A stretch of DNA of 64,000 bases from Epiperipatus broadwayi (GCA_028023455.1 JAQFVV010012509.1:3534590-3598589); one strand, 5' to 3'; counted from the stretch's first letter, positions 37,345 to 48,370 are shown. Program-made: numbers and translations. The notes: generated from the letters alone by a model not told the origin.

Positions 37345-37402
37345 TCCTAGTAAGTCACTGAGGAATCCAGTAACAGAAACTGTTCTGAGGTTGGGGACAT
37401 TT
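37345..37402 (+). ncRNA. Hammerhead-like core (B2, plus)
   Basis: CUGAGGA (37358-37364), AUCC-AGUAA-CA stem II region, GAAAC (37376-37380), UG, UUC then UGAGG. Helix I inner pairing is UCA/UGA only, so it is more degraded than the minus copy. Confidence 0.5.
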
Positions 37403-37445
37403 CGCAAAGCTTGTTACAAGCTTATTTGTGAGTTCTATATATATA

Positions 37446-37835
37446 TTATAATTTGCTTTTAAGCTTGCATTTTATGATCAATAGATAGAGCATGTCAGTA
37501 GTTCTAAATAGGCATTGTTTTCATAAGCACCGAAAGAGATAGAATTCAAAATCTCTATCATTTTCTCCACCTCCAGACCAGCTGGTTTTGAGCTTATAGG
37601 CTCATGTCAGTGGAAGGCTGGGATACTAAAAACTAGATCTAAATTACTAACTCTAAAGTCAGCACTTTTCAAACATGTTTCTATCAATATGAAAACATGA
37701 ATTTATCAGACACATAAATGTCTTCAAACTCAGCATAACAAACTAGATAGCTATATGGGTTTGAATTCAGTTCAGTTTCACTATATAGTAAAAGCTTCTG
37801 CAATATATAGCATTGCAAAAACTTTCAAAGGTATA
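37446..37835 (-). mobile_element. Ribozyme element C1
   Basis: Minus-strand copy of the C unit: GCTTTTAAGCTTGCATTTTA terminus, ribozyme at 37570-37622, TTAGATCTAGTTTT block, TTTGAAGACATTTATGTGTC block, and a tail with CTTATAATAA. Inverted relative to C2/C3. Confidence 0.75.
37570..37622 (-). ncRNA. Non-canonical hammerhead (C1)
   Basis: Minus strand: helix I UCCCAGCCUUCCA, core CUGACAU (37604-37610), stem II GAGC-CUAUAA-GCUC, AAAA (from GAAA by CpG decay), palindromic stem III CCAGCUGG, UC (37576-37577) then UGGAGG. Position 9 is U in all C copies where A is expected. Confidence 0.6.
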
Positions 37836-37854
37836 CTTATAATAAAAAGTATAA

Positions 37855-38366
37855 ATTTTGTAACTTGCTTTTAAGCTTGTATTTTATGATCACTAGATGG
37901 AGCTTACCAGTAGCTCTGAACAACCTTGATTTATAATGAAATTTATAACTTGTTTTAATTATTATAAGTGTACTTTTGAAGATGTTTGCAATGCTATATA
38001 TTGCAGAGGCTTTTAATATATGGTGAAACTGAACAGAATTTAAACCCATATAGTTATCTAGTTTGTTATGCTGAGTTTGAAGACATTTAGGTGTCTGATA
38101 AATTCATGCTTTCAAATTGATAGAAACATGTTTGATAAGTGCTGACTTTAGAGTTAGTAATTTAGATCTAGTTTCTAGTATCCCAACCCTCCAGTGATGT
38201 AAGCCAATAAGCTCGAAACCAGTTGGTCTGGAGGTGGCAAAAACAATAGAGATTTTGAATTCTATCTTTTTCAGCACTTATAAAAACAAAGCTTGTTTAG
38301 AGCTACTGGTAAGCTCCATCTAGTGATCATAAAATGCAAGCTTAAAAGTAAGTTACAAAATTTACA
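37855..38366 (+). mobile_element. Ribozyme element C2 with inverted ends
   Basis: Terminal arms 37855-37923 and about 38300-38366 are inverted copies (GTAACTTGCTTTTAAGCTTG and its complement). The interior carries the C blocks and ribozyme. It is followed directly by C3 in the same orientation, spacing about 420 bp. Confidence 0.75.
38181..38237 (+). ncRNA. Non-canonical hammerhead (C2)
   Basis: Helix I CCCUCCA/UGGAGG, core GUGAUGU (C3 changed to G), GCC-AAUAA-GCUC stem II, GAAAC (38215-38219), CAGUUGG stem III, UC (38227-38228) then U. C3G should block cleavage. Confidence 0.6.
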
Positions 38367-38742
38367 AGTTTTAATTATTATAAGTGTATCTTTGAAGGTT
38401 TACACGATGCTATATATTGCAGATGCTTTTACTATATGGTGAAACTGAACTGAATTTAGACCCATATAACCATCTAGTTTGTTAAGCTGAGTTTGAAGAC
38501 ATTTACATGTCCGATAATTCATGCTTTCAAATTGATAGAAATGCTGTTTGATAAGTGCTGACTTTAACGTTAGTAATTTAGATCTAGTTTCTAGTATCCC
38601 AGCCCTCCACTGACATGAGCCATTAAGCTTGAAACCAGCTGGTGTGGAGGTGTAAAGAAATTATAGAAATTTTGGATTCTATTTCTTTTGGCGCTTATAA
38701 AAACAAAGCTTGACTACTGGTAAACTTCACTTAGTGATCATA
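38367..38742 (+). mobile_element. Ribozyme element C3 (tandem with C2)
   Basis: Starts at the TTTTAATTATTATAAGTGTA block, ends at GTGATCATATATATA, lacking the terminal GCAAGCTTAAAAG arm that C2 has. Immediately adjoins the LTR element at 38752. Confidence 0.72.
38597..38653 (+). ncRNA. Non-canonical hammerhead (C3)
   Basis: CCCUCCA, CUGACAU (38610-38616), GAGC-CAUUAA-GCUU, GAAAC (38631-38635), palindromic CAGCUG. The cleavage position reads GUG (38642-38644), and G at 17 is not cleavable. Confidence 0.6.
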
Positions 38743-38751
38743 TATATATAT

Positions 38752-39332
38752 TGTAAGAGATGGCTTACAACTAGCCTACACATCTGACCCAATTTCTTTT
38801 ATAATGTTATGAATTCAGACCAAGTGGTAGGCAAGTAAAATATCTTATATACTTACTTATACAAATATAGTATACACATATATAAACATACATATAGATT
38901 GATATGTTTGAGAACTTAATTCATTTTTTTTGTTTATTGGGAGAAAGCAAACAAATTTGCTATACACATGATGCAAGTATGCATATAAACATATATGTAA
39001 ATTAATATGTTCATCTATTGGTAGAAATTGTTTTTTTTTATTCATTTAATATCATTTACTAAAAATACTAATTGATTGACTTATAGAATGAACATAATTA
39101 AAGATTAAAATTTATATGAGATCAAAATTGTTGTTAAATGATCGAGTTTGGAATAATGAAAATTAAATAAAAGTAATAATAATAATAATATTTATGATTT
39201 GATTTTTTTATTAAGTTGTAACAATAGGTTTTTTAGCTAACACATAACAATCTAGCAGCATTTCTCTTTATTGGAAAAATCTACAATTGAACCAACAGCA
39301 GAGTAGCATTCTGGATTGGAAAGGAAGAAAAA
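38752..39332 (+). repeat. 5' LTR
   Basis: Pairs with 41280-41860. Preceded by ATAT. No clear primer-binding site follows, possibly because repeat F joins here. Confidence 0.7.
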
Positions 39333-39695
39333 TATGCACTGGTCCAAGTTACAATGAAATATTGTTAGTAAATGATAAGTTAGTACATTGAAAGTAGATG
39401 TGATTTGGAACTGGGCATTTCATTGTGACATATTTAGCATCCTATTCGAAGGCCTAGGTCTGACAGTAGTGAGATGCACTCCCTTTATTATATGCCATTG
39501 CTGATTCTGTAACATCTGATGTACCCAAATGTGTTGTCAAATCATAAATTTAGAATATGACTTGTTGTAGGTTGGTTGCTACATTTCATTCAAGTCATCC
39601 AACTGCTGAGTCATATTCGCCTCATCATATGGTATACCCTGCTGTTCCAGTAAATCTGGCACCATAAACTTTGGGGTAGGGGGTTCCATTATATC
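39333..39695. repeat. Repeat F, copy 1
   Basis: About 360 bp matching 43548-43905 (TATGCACTGGTC, GATTTGGAACTGGGCATTTC, ATCCTATTCGAAGGCCTAGG, GGGTTCCATTATAT). The minus strand has an open stretch reading EPPTPKFMVPDLLEQQGIPY that is partly conserved in copy 2, so an antisense coding origin (for example gag) is possible. The protein is not recognised. Confidence 0.6.
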
Positions 39696-39785
39696 TGGCA
39701 TCCATGCAACCAAGGAACTCAGAATGAGTTGAATAAGCACTGCTAGAAATTTAAGACAAGCCATCGAGTCAAAACCTACAGTCAT

Positions 39786-40061
39786 GATGATGATTCCAAA
39801 AACAAAGTATTGTTAGCTCAAGAAGCCATTTCAAGGGATAAGCACATTTTCAAAAGAATTAAATTTGATTATGTAGTCAAAACTTATATCTTTGATCATC
39901 TTAGTCATGCTCTGTGGAAGTTTAAACTTCTTTATGATCCTGATGATGATTTGGGTATGAAATATCCTAAGATGGAAAGGCAAAACATCATGTTGTGGTC
40001 CATTAAGCAAATGGGATGTGCAATATATTCAATGGCCCATTCACATACATTACGCATGTGA
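39786..40061 (+). CDS. Unrecognised ORF inside LTR element
   Basis: An open frame reading AQEAISRDKHIFKRIKFDYV, then FDHLSHALWKFKLLYDPDDD and MERQNIMLWSIKQMG, ends at 40061. Composition is protein-like (charged, few low-complexity runs). By position, just inside the 5' end, it could be a gag remnant. No zinc knuckle or known motif is visible. Confidence 0.35.
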   Translation, partial: DDDSKNKVLLAQEAISRDKHIFKRIKFDYVVKTYIFDHLSHALWKFKLLYDPDDDLGMKYPKMERQNIMLWSIKQMGCAIYSMAHSHTLRM

Positions 40062-41279
40062 ATAATATTGCTTAAAAGAAAAAGCACGTTAGGGAAGAAC
40101 CTTCAAAGATTGCCGACAATTAATACTCAGAGAAGGACTATAGAGAGACTTGAATCCACTAAGATTTTGTAAAGTACATAGAGAAATTTGGACAATGATA
40201 GATACTGACCAGGAAAAGACCTACCCAAAGATATGTTATAAATGAATACCTCTATTGATATATTAAACCTTAGATTTTTTATTATTATTCTTAAAATGTA
40301 TAATGATGCCTTACACAGTCATTTAAATGAACATAAGTTTTAAGTTAACAGAAGTAGGAGATTAAGTAATAAATTATTTAACATTCCTTAGAGAGTGTTT
40401 TCAAATAGTTATGGTTACAATAAATATAAACCTGTAGCCAGGAAAATTATAATAAATAAGTAATAGGACATATTGTAAGCTTGAGGGCAATTTACTATGA
40501 AGTCAAATCATAGAAATCAGAAAGTAAGGTCTAAATATGAGTTCAGAATTGGAGGCAGAGTTCTAATAAAAACTCTGCATCATAAGGTATCATAAATTTA
40601 ATAATATGTATGAGGGACTATATACCATCATTAAGCAATCAGGTCCTAATGCATTTTGGGTAAACCAAGAAGATATCCAAGGCACGTATAATGCCCATAT
40701 CTTAAAAACTTATTTTGGTTGTTAGTAACAATGCAAGATAATATCAGGATATTTTTAATATAGCTGTGATTTTATAAATTAAAAAAATGGATAAACTTTG
40801 TGACAATAGCAAGTGTGATGTATAATAAAAAATATATATGTATATGTGTATAAATGCATATATATAGTACAGGATTGGGGATATTAAGTTTGATGAGGGT
40901 ATTTCTCAGGTAATGCATAAATGCAATTACGGAAATATCTAGAGGCTAACTTAAACAGATTGATATTTGACTAAACCTTCAAAGTCCAATAAGTCTCAAA
41001 GGAGCATGGAGAAGGGTAGCAAATAATTTCATGTGCCTTCTGTAACAGAGACACATTCTTGGTTATGCCTCAATGATAAAACCATCAAAGCTCTAATCCA
41101 GCACACTATTTAAACTACTCAAAACCAACTGTTAAATAATAGAAAAAATGTTAGAAAGTAAAAAAATTGATGTAGCAATCATTCACCAAACCCAAAATAA
41201 TCATACATTCTTATCATACTTGTGAGTGCTAAAATTTGAAATCTAGTTTAAAATTTTAACTTGTTTAGGAGAGGGGTAT
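40062..41279. other. Interior of LTR element, no recognised domains
   Basis: Frames are broken throughout. Only the polypurine tract at the end is interpretable. Confidence 0.5.
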
Positions 41280-41860
41280 TGTAAGAGATGGCTTACAACT
41301 AGCCTACACATAAGCCCAATTTCTTTTACAAATGTTATGAATTCAGACCAAGTGGTAGGCAAATAAAATATTTTATATACTTGTTTATACAAATGTAGTA
41401 TCAACATATATAAACATACATATAGACTGATATGTTTGAGAAATTAATTCTTTTTTGTCTATTGGAAGAAAGCAAACAAATTTGCTATACACATGAAGTA
41501 AGTATGCATATAAACATATAGGTAAACTAATATGTTCATCTACTGGTAGAAATTAATTGTTTGTTTTCTTATTTGTTTAATTTCATTAACTAAAAATACT
41601 AATTGATTGACTTGTAGAATGGACGTAATTAAAGATTAAAATTTATATGGGGTCAAAATTGTTCTTAAATGATCGAGTTTGGAATAATGAAAATTAAATA
41701 AAAGTAATAATAATAATATTTATCATTTGATTTTTTTATTAAGTTGTAACAATAGTTTTTTAACTAACATGTGACAATCTAGCAGCATTTCTCTTTACTG
41801 GAAAAATCTACTATTGAACTGACAGCAGAGTAGCATTCTGGATTGGAAAGGAAGAAAAAT
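41280..41860 (+). repeat. 3' LTR
   Basis: See the element entry. A diverged tandem of its last about 30 bp (AAACTGACAGCA) follows at 41861-41885. Confidence 0.7.
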
Positions 41861-41885
41861 CTGGAATTAAACTGACAGCAAAAAA

Positions 41886-42219
41886 GTTAAGTTTTTATTT
41901 CTTTTAAAAAAAGAAAAAAATATTTGGCATCTGAAAAACAGTAAAATTTTAATATTAGTTTCAAGAAGTTAAACTTTAATTTATAATTAGCAGAAATGAA
42001 CTAGTGACTTAATTTATTCTGCAAGCTAAAATTCATTATAATAGAAATAATGCAAAGGAAATCTGAAACTACTAAAAACTAACTGTTGTCTTTAAAAGCT
42101 ATATTTATATGTGTTTAACCCATGTTATAAATAATAGTTTATAATAAAAGATACATTATGATGTATTTGGGGTAAAAAAACCAATGCTGTGGTGTTTTCC
42201 AAAGCTAGCTTCAATGTCA
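41886..42219. other. AT-rich DNA, possible 3' UTR
   Basis: If the exon at 42220-42435 is real, this is its downstream region on the minus strand. No canonical signal was pinned down. Confidence 0.3.
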
Positions 42220-42435
42220 TTATGGAATTATGAAATTATAAAATTTTTCATAAAGATGTCTGTCTGTCTCATAGAATGCTGGTGTACAGCAATCTTCCAT
42301 GGATTTATATATGCTCAGGAGATAATTTGGATGTGTTTGTTTTAACCAAGCAGCATAAACTCTATGAATATTAACAGAGTTGGAAAGCAGGAATGCTATA
42401 TATGGAGATTGATATTTATATTTAGAAATTCTTAA
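42220..42435 (-). CDS. Candidate terminal exon of an unidentified host gene
   Basis: On the minus strand the acceptor TTTTATCTCCACAG ends at 42436. The following frame is open for 71 codons to TAA at 42220-42222. It reads LRISKYKYQSPYIAFLL, then NIHRVYAAWLKQTHPNYLLS, then MEDCCTPAFYETDRHLYEKF, ending YNFIIP. Composition is strikingly protein-like for this AT-rich window, with W, H, C, P and acidic residues well mixed and no low complexity. It shows no transposon motif. I cannot name the family. The frame also extends a few codons upstream of the acceptor, so the exact start is uncertain. Upstream exons were not found on this strand. Confidence 0.55.
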   Translation of the reverse strand, partial: LRISKYKYQSPYIAFLLSNSVNIHRVYAAWLKQTHPNYLLSIYKSMEDCCTPAFYETDRHLYEKFYNFIIP

Positions 42436-43547
42436 CTGTGGAGATAAAATGCTTGCTTTATTCAAGATAAATATATGTTATTTTGATTCATGTGATTATA
42501 TTTTTTTGCTTTTGTCATTTTTATTTGAAAGTTTATGTATTGTAATTTTTTTATTGTATGTTTAATATTCATTTTTCAAATCCAATCACTTGCAATTTAA
42601 AAGTGGAAGCAGTGGATGGACAAATGTCATGTTGATGTAAATTAAAAAAGAATCCTCTTCAATTAATATGTATTATTTTTTAATAAAAGCAAATTTTCAG
42701 ATTCCTCTAGAATTCAACATTGATCCATCAAGGTGAACATTGAGAGCAAAACTTTAGGACAACAAGACTAGATAGATAATCTACTAAGTTTTAATAATAT
42801 TTACTTGTAATTTTGTTTTATTTCTGAATGTACAATTAACCCACTGAGTAAATGGTCTTTATTGTATCTGTCATTAATTTCTACTATGACTTACACACAC
42901 ATATAAATGGGAGTGGGGCTATATATATATATATATTTAGTAAAAAAATAGTTACAATTATAATATATTTACCCTAGCCTAAAAATATCATTTTAATAAA
43001 TACATTAATGGGTGAGTTTTAGAATTAGTAAACTCTCATTTTGCTTTTCTTTTTTTTTTGTTTTATATATATTTAATGAATTATATAGTATAATTTTGTA
43101 TATAATATACTTTAAATTATTTCATTTCTGTTGTATGAAGCCATCAAGATGATAGAAAAACCATTCTTGATAACTGAATATTTATCTATTTTATTATTTT
43201 TTGTTTGTAAATATTTATTTATATGTTGTTAATAAATTAAGTTGTTTAAACCAATGTGATTTCTGTTTGATCATCACCATCATCACTGTGCATTTACTTC
43301 ACTAGATGTTTAATCATCACCATCATCAATGTGAATTTATATCATTAAAGGTTTGATAATCATCATCATCATTATATATTGCTCTTATAAATAATTGATT
43401 ATCATCAGTATTTTTCTATATCGATGCTTATATATAGGCATATTTGGTTTATAATTGAGTAGGTCTATCCCTGAAGAGAGCTGACTGCAAGAACTCCCTG
43501 AGTTTGGATTCTGTGGTGTAATGGGGCCTAAAAAGGGAGATGTAATG
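42436..43547. other. AT-rich DNA with CAT/ATC short repeats
   Basis: Simple tracts of ATCATCACC type at 43270-43390. No gene seen. Confidence 0.5.
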
Positions 43548-43905
43548 AATATGCACTGGTCTAACTTACATTGAAATATTGTTAGTAAATGATAAGTTAG
43601 TATATTGAAAATAGATGTGATTTGGAACTGGGCATTTCATTGTGACATCTTTAGCATCCTATTCGAAGGCCTAGGTCTCACAGTAGTAAGATGTGTTCCC
43701 TTTGTTATATGCCATTGCTGATTCTGTAACATCTGTTGCACCCAAATGTGCCGTTGAATCATAAGTTTTGGATATGACTTGTTGTAGGTTGGTTGATACA
43801 TTGTATTCAAGTCATCCAACTACTGAGTCATATTCATGTTGTCGTATGGTATACCCAGCGGTTCTGTTTTATCTGGCACCATCAACTTTGGGGCAATGGG
43901 TTCCA
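43548..43905. repeat. Repeat F, copy 2
   Basis: Match to 39333-39695. Preceded by AAAAAGGGAGATGTAATGA, which resembles a polypurine tract followed by an LTR start. The minus strand is open for 60 codons (43819-43637; PTYNKSYPKLMIQRHIWVQQ). It ends in a TA microsatellite. Confidence 0.6.
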
Positions 43906-43921
43906 TTATATATATATATAT

Positions 43922-45457
43922 TGTACCAATAATCTATCTAAAAAAAATTATTAAAATAATCTTTCGTAAAAGAAAAATGTAAAATTAAATGTTGAAGAGT
44001 TTATTACAGTTTGTTTTCGAAAAGATGAAAGTCAAATAGTTTTCTATCATTAGTTTTTAAAATAAAAGTTAGAAAATAATTGATTAAGAGGGGGAAGAGG
44101 GAGTTTTGGTTAGAAAAGTTTAAAAAATATAAACCTCTTCATTCAAATTAAAAAAAAAGTAATCTTAAAACTAGTTATATATGTGCGTATATATGTGCGA
44201 TTGTAAATAAAAATAAATGTATGTGTATTAAATAAATATTAAAAAATAAATGGAAGTTGTCATTAAAAAACAAAGTGATGGCTATTAATTAAAATATAAA
44301 ACAACACGTTTTGCATGGCTATTATTAATTAAATGATCTTCCAAAACACGTTATCAACGGAATTTTGACAACAGATATTGCCGGAGGTTATTACAAGGGT
44401 AACACATCACAGGTATAAATAGATCTTTTTATCGGACAATTAATTGGGTCAGTTAAGTTCAGAGTGGACATCATTCAGTTGAGTAATTGTTTCAGTTCAG
44501 ATAACAGTTCAGTTTATGGTGTATCTAGAAACAGAAATGCAGTGTTAAAAACCCATGGGAAACATACGCCTCTCCACAGTCTGAAGTTCGATAAAAACAG
44601 CAAGATCTGCCCATGAAATAATACCAACATAACAACTTGAAGAATCTCTGTCAGTATTTAATTGTCTCCAATAATAATAATCGTGAATAATAATGAAACT
44701 CATCAAGGAAACGTCCCAGCCGGCTGGAAATATTCTCACCTAAAGAAGTAACCAAAAAAAAAAACAAAGTTCTACATCCACATTCAAAATCCTAGGTAAT
44801 AATATTTCATATTCTTATTTCTATAATAGCCATTGCATCGCATTAATTTGTAAAGCCTCCAGAGACAAGTAATTTGAACTCTATAAGCATGCATAAAATG
44901 AACTATTGATGTGCATGTTTGTGAATGCTATATGATTTTATAAACATCAAACATTATTTATGCTTTCTCATAAGATATATTATAGTGTGTTAATTTAAAA
45001 TGTGTGTGTTATTTTAGATTTATAAAATGTTTAAAATTAATAAATGTTACTTAATAAATTGTCTTTAGAATTAAACTTTATTTGTTGGTCAATTCTTTTT
45101 ATCAATTCTTTTTACCAATCTCTCTTACAATTCTTTTCACCACTAATTATGTATAATCTGTTAGTGATTACCAACAACTGAGCTAGTCGTGGATACTTCG
45201 GCATTGAGTTAGTGGCCATTGTTCAAAGTGCATTGTTTATTCTTCTGAATAGATAGCTGGCACCTGTGTTTACATGAAACAAAAAAGTGCTTTGAACTCG
45301 GGTGTTGAACTCAACAGTCGAGAAGAAGTTATGTCCTGGAAATGTAACGCTAGTTGTATATTTTATAGCTATCGTTTGGGCATACATGCTCTCCAAGTAT
45401 GTTCTTCTCTGAATAAGAGACCCGTGTTTCGATCAACCCATAACAGAACCCGGTACA
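43922..45457. mobile_element. Probable solo LTR
   Basis: Starts TGTACC and ends GGTACA (short inverted ends), flanked by ATAT on both sides (43918-43921, 45458-45461). This is the same 4-bp target style as the element at 13355. An internal promoter-like segment GGTATAAATAGATC (44412) is followed by repeated GTTCAG motifs (44455-44515), as in an LTR U3/R region. No interior or second LTR was found. Confidence 0.55.
44412..44425 (+). promoter_or_regulatory. TATA-like promoter in the solo LTR
   Basis: GGTATAAATAGATC, about 1.04 kb before the LTR end. Confidence 0.4.
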
Positions 45458-45463
45458 ATATAT

Positions 45464-47600
45464 TGTAATGGGCACATACGCACGTTACATTGTTTTTTTA
45501 TTAGTAAACATGAAAAGAATAAAAGTTCGCAAATAAAACTTCCTTTTTAAGAATTAAAAATTGAAAATTAATATTCTATACTAAACTCATATATATAAAA
45601 TCACACAGATGAAAAAAATTATTAAAATAAAACTTTATTAAAAATAGAAAAATATTTTAAAAGCAAAAACTTAAAAAGATTAAGATATAAAAATATATCT
45701 TTTATTTTGGAAAAAACATTAAGTAATCAGAAAATGGAAATGATTGTTTTAATTAGTTAAATGTAAACTAGCCTTGGGCATTTAAATGTATAAGCAACGG
45801 TCAAATAGGAGAGAAAAACAATGGAATCGGACCTCAGCGAAAGGATCATCATATCGATGACGTAATGTCAATTGAATCCTTAAAATTAATATAAAAGGAA
45901 AAGTTTGGAAATTATTAGTGAGTTATTACAAGAGGACAGATGTATTAGTACGGAGTTGTAGGAGAAGGGATTGAAAAGACGCACTCTTCAATCCCTTCAG
46001 TTTTGTTAAAAAAAAAGAAATGACATCGTTTTTTCTACATTAAGAACCAGCTAAACTAAAAGACTTCTGGATAAATAAAAAAACAATGGCTAACTGGATA
46101 CCAATATCTATTTAGGATGGTGTGGGAATTCACGTTCAAATGGCAAGCCATGGATAAAGCTGGACATTTTAAAAATTGTAAGAACTTTAGATAATTCATG
46201 AACATTAAATTAAAAACTTTCCATATTTAAAAAAAATAGAAATAGATTCCTATCTGACCAAACTAAATTATTTATTAATTAGTTATAATTTTATTTGATG
46301 TATTTCTTTTTTGTAAAATCATTTCCATTCATTTATTTTTATTCTTTAAGTTTTATTTATGATTTTTGTTTTGGGATAAATTAAATTATATAAATGTTAA
46401 ACTTAAGTCGGGCATGAACGGCTATATAGATTTGTAAAGTCCCTATTAGGGGAGGATAATCTTAGATTATTTGTTTTGTAGTTGAATTAGGTCAATGGAT
46501 TGGATATATTGATGTAATTAGTAGATGTAGTATGAGGTTCGCTATGGGCAGAATCGCTTTATATGCCACACACTCATTTTGCCTATGGGAGGAATTACAA
46601 GATGGAGACCGCAGTTCCTTCCTATGGAGTTTTTTTTATTGCTCTTATCGTCAGATAGATGTAGTATTCCTATCTGACAAGAAGCAATTTCTTCTCTTAA
46701 CCTTTTGTGCTGCCGTATTTCGTATTACATTGAATGCATCGATATATCAGATGAATTGACATTGGTTTGACTGTGAATGTTTGACCTAAGGTTAAATAAG
46801 GATAGAATATTTTCTTTCAAATGCAAATCTATGTCGTCTATTCATATTTGACACTCTAAATAAAAATGCATTAAATTTAAGTTGGGTATGGATGTTGCAT
46901 GGATTCGTTATCGGTTAATTATGTTTTTGGTTTTCATATTTGATCAAAATATATAGACATTTGGTAAATAATGATACCTTACGGTGAGTATCTAAAATGT
47001 ATTTATTCGGATGTCTTTTAAGTTATTGGTGTCTCTGTAGTATCTTATGATAAATACCATTGGGTTTCTTGTATTCCCTATGCAATTGATGGTATCAATG
47101 ACTTTGTATTTTGATCATTTATGTTTATTTTGAAATGTTTTTTAACCGTGTAATCTATGTAACCGATCTATACTCAACATTTTAAAACAAACTTTTATAA
47201 ACCCATCTGTGCGATCTTATAATAGTATAAAAATTAAAATGTAAATTAAAATCTAAAAGTTAAAAATAATGTTAAAGTAAACATGCTAAAATAATAATGT
47301 TAAATTATATATATATGTATATGCGTAAATAAATGTTTGTATGTTAATTACTGGCAGTGGCTTATTTTATTCTTTTTTATATATATCTTAGATAGGAATT
47401 TAATATAAAATATAAATCTCTGCTGTTACACTGAGCTAGTGACAATGGGCTAATGACCAGATATCAAAATATATAAAAAAAAAAAAAAATTTTTTTTTGA
47501 CTTATGTATCTGCCTACTTTATAAATTTTTCTAGATTCAAATGCCTAGATGGCGCCCTGTAGTGCAGATTACGTTAAGTATATTCTCCGGATCATTATAA
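45464..47600 (+). other. LTR-like but unresolved region
   Basis: Begins TGTAATGGGCAC next to the solo LTR and has a TATA-like ATATAAAAGG (45890) followed by an RNA-start-like GC-richer segment. No second boundary or duplication was found. TGGCGCCCTGTAGTGCAG at 47549 resembles a primer site but lacks an LTR before it. No gene. Confidence 0.25.
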
Positions 47601-48198
47601 TATATATATATATTAAAGCAGACTGACAGTAAAAAGGACTGAGAAAGAAAGTATTTGAAGGCAACTAGATGGAAAAATAAACTACATTTGAGAGTAGAAC
47701 AATTGGCACATATATGATAAGTATTAACAATAGTAACAGAATTTATATAGTAGTAGTAGTCTTATAAATGACATCAAAAGAATAAGAATTGATAATTAAT
47801 ACTTTATTAAATAGTAATTACTTTACTAAAATATTCCTCACTTTTATTTTTTTCAAAAATGTTCCATTAGTTTTAATATAAACAATATTCCATAAACTTT
47901 TTTAAATCATGGTTTACTATATGAACTATTTGGATTTTTTTCCATCCTTATGCATATTATGTTATAATCTCTCTTTTATGTTTTAACTATCTTTTATAGT
48001 AATTTTCAGGGATTGGTTCTTTACCTTGTTTTTTATATTTATTTTTCTATCATTGTATGTATTATTTATATTTTTATATGACAAAGTTTTTAGATAATAT
48101 TTTTTTTTATAGATTTTGTTTTTAAACTGTCATGACACCGACAGATAAATATAAAAAGATAAAAAATAATTTTTGAAAATGATCATAAAACATTATAA
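47601..48198. other. AT-rich non-coding DNA
   Basis: Nothing supported. Confidence 0.4.
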
Positions 48199-48370
48199 TA
48201 TATAGGGCATATGAACACAGACTTTCACACAACCCACAACTCTCCACTCTACCTCCTAACACTGATACAGGATTATTTATCTTTTCTACATATATGTATT
48301 CAAGTGTATCAGTGTTATGAGATATAGTGGAGGGTCATGTGAAAGTCTGTGCTCATATACCCTATATATT
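48199..48370. mobile_element. E-family foldback without ribozyme core
   Basis: Arms 48199-48268 and 48306-48370 are inverted copies of the E tail (AGACTTTCACAC, CTCTCCACTCTACCTCCTAA) that follows the E ribozyme at 59520-59580. The loop holds part of the E spacer (GATTATTTATCTTTTCTACA). Confidence 0.75.

Larger units (their letters stand above)
37172..37445. mobile_element. Ribozyme foldback B2 with head-to-head hammerheads
   Basis: Shares the B1 leader (AAGAAATCAAGTCATATCTC, GACCTAATTTAACAAGC) and the AGCTCTTAACAAGCTTTGCAG arm. The inverted arm ends AAGCTTGTTACAAGCTTATT near 37430. Unlike B1 the loop is about 60 nt and keeps helix I sequence, so each strand carries a hammerhead-like core. 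Flanking ATATTATA-type repeats prevent a clear TSD. Confidence 0.75.
38752..41860 (+). mobile_element. LTR retrotransposon, non-autonomous or decayed
   Basis: Direct repeats of equal length (about 581 bp) at 38752-39332 and 41280-41860 begin TGTAAGAGATGGCTTACAAC. A purine tract AGGAGAGGGG (41269-41278) abuts the second one, so the element reads on the plus strand. The interior has one 83-codon frame of unknown nature and no recognised RT, protease or integrase. The LTR 3' ends are uncertain because identity stops at an A-rich run with no CA. Confidence 0.7.

Noticed and set aside
43255-43400. Hammerhead-like ATCATCAG strings in the ATC repeat tract
   Set aside because: Simple repeats; no GAAA, stem II or helix I partners.
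46532-46759. 75-codon plus frame in the LTR-like region
   Set aside because: No recognisable domain; position suggests LTR or leader sequence.
47549-47566. TGGCGCCCTGTAGTGCAG as a primer-binding site
   Set aside because: No LTR boundary immediately upstream and no matching second LTR.
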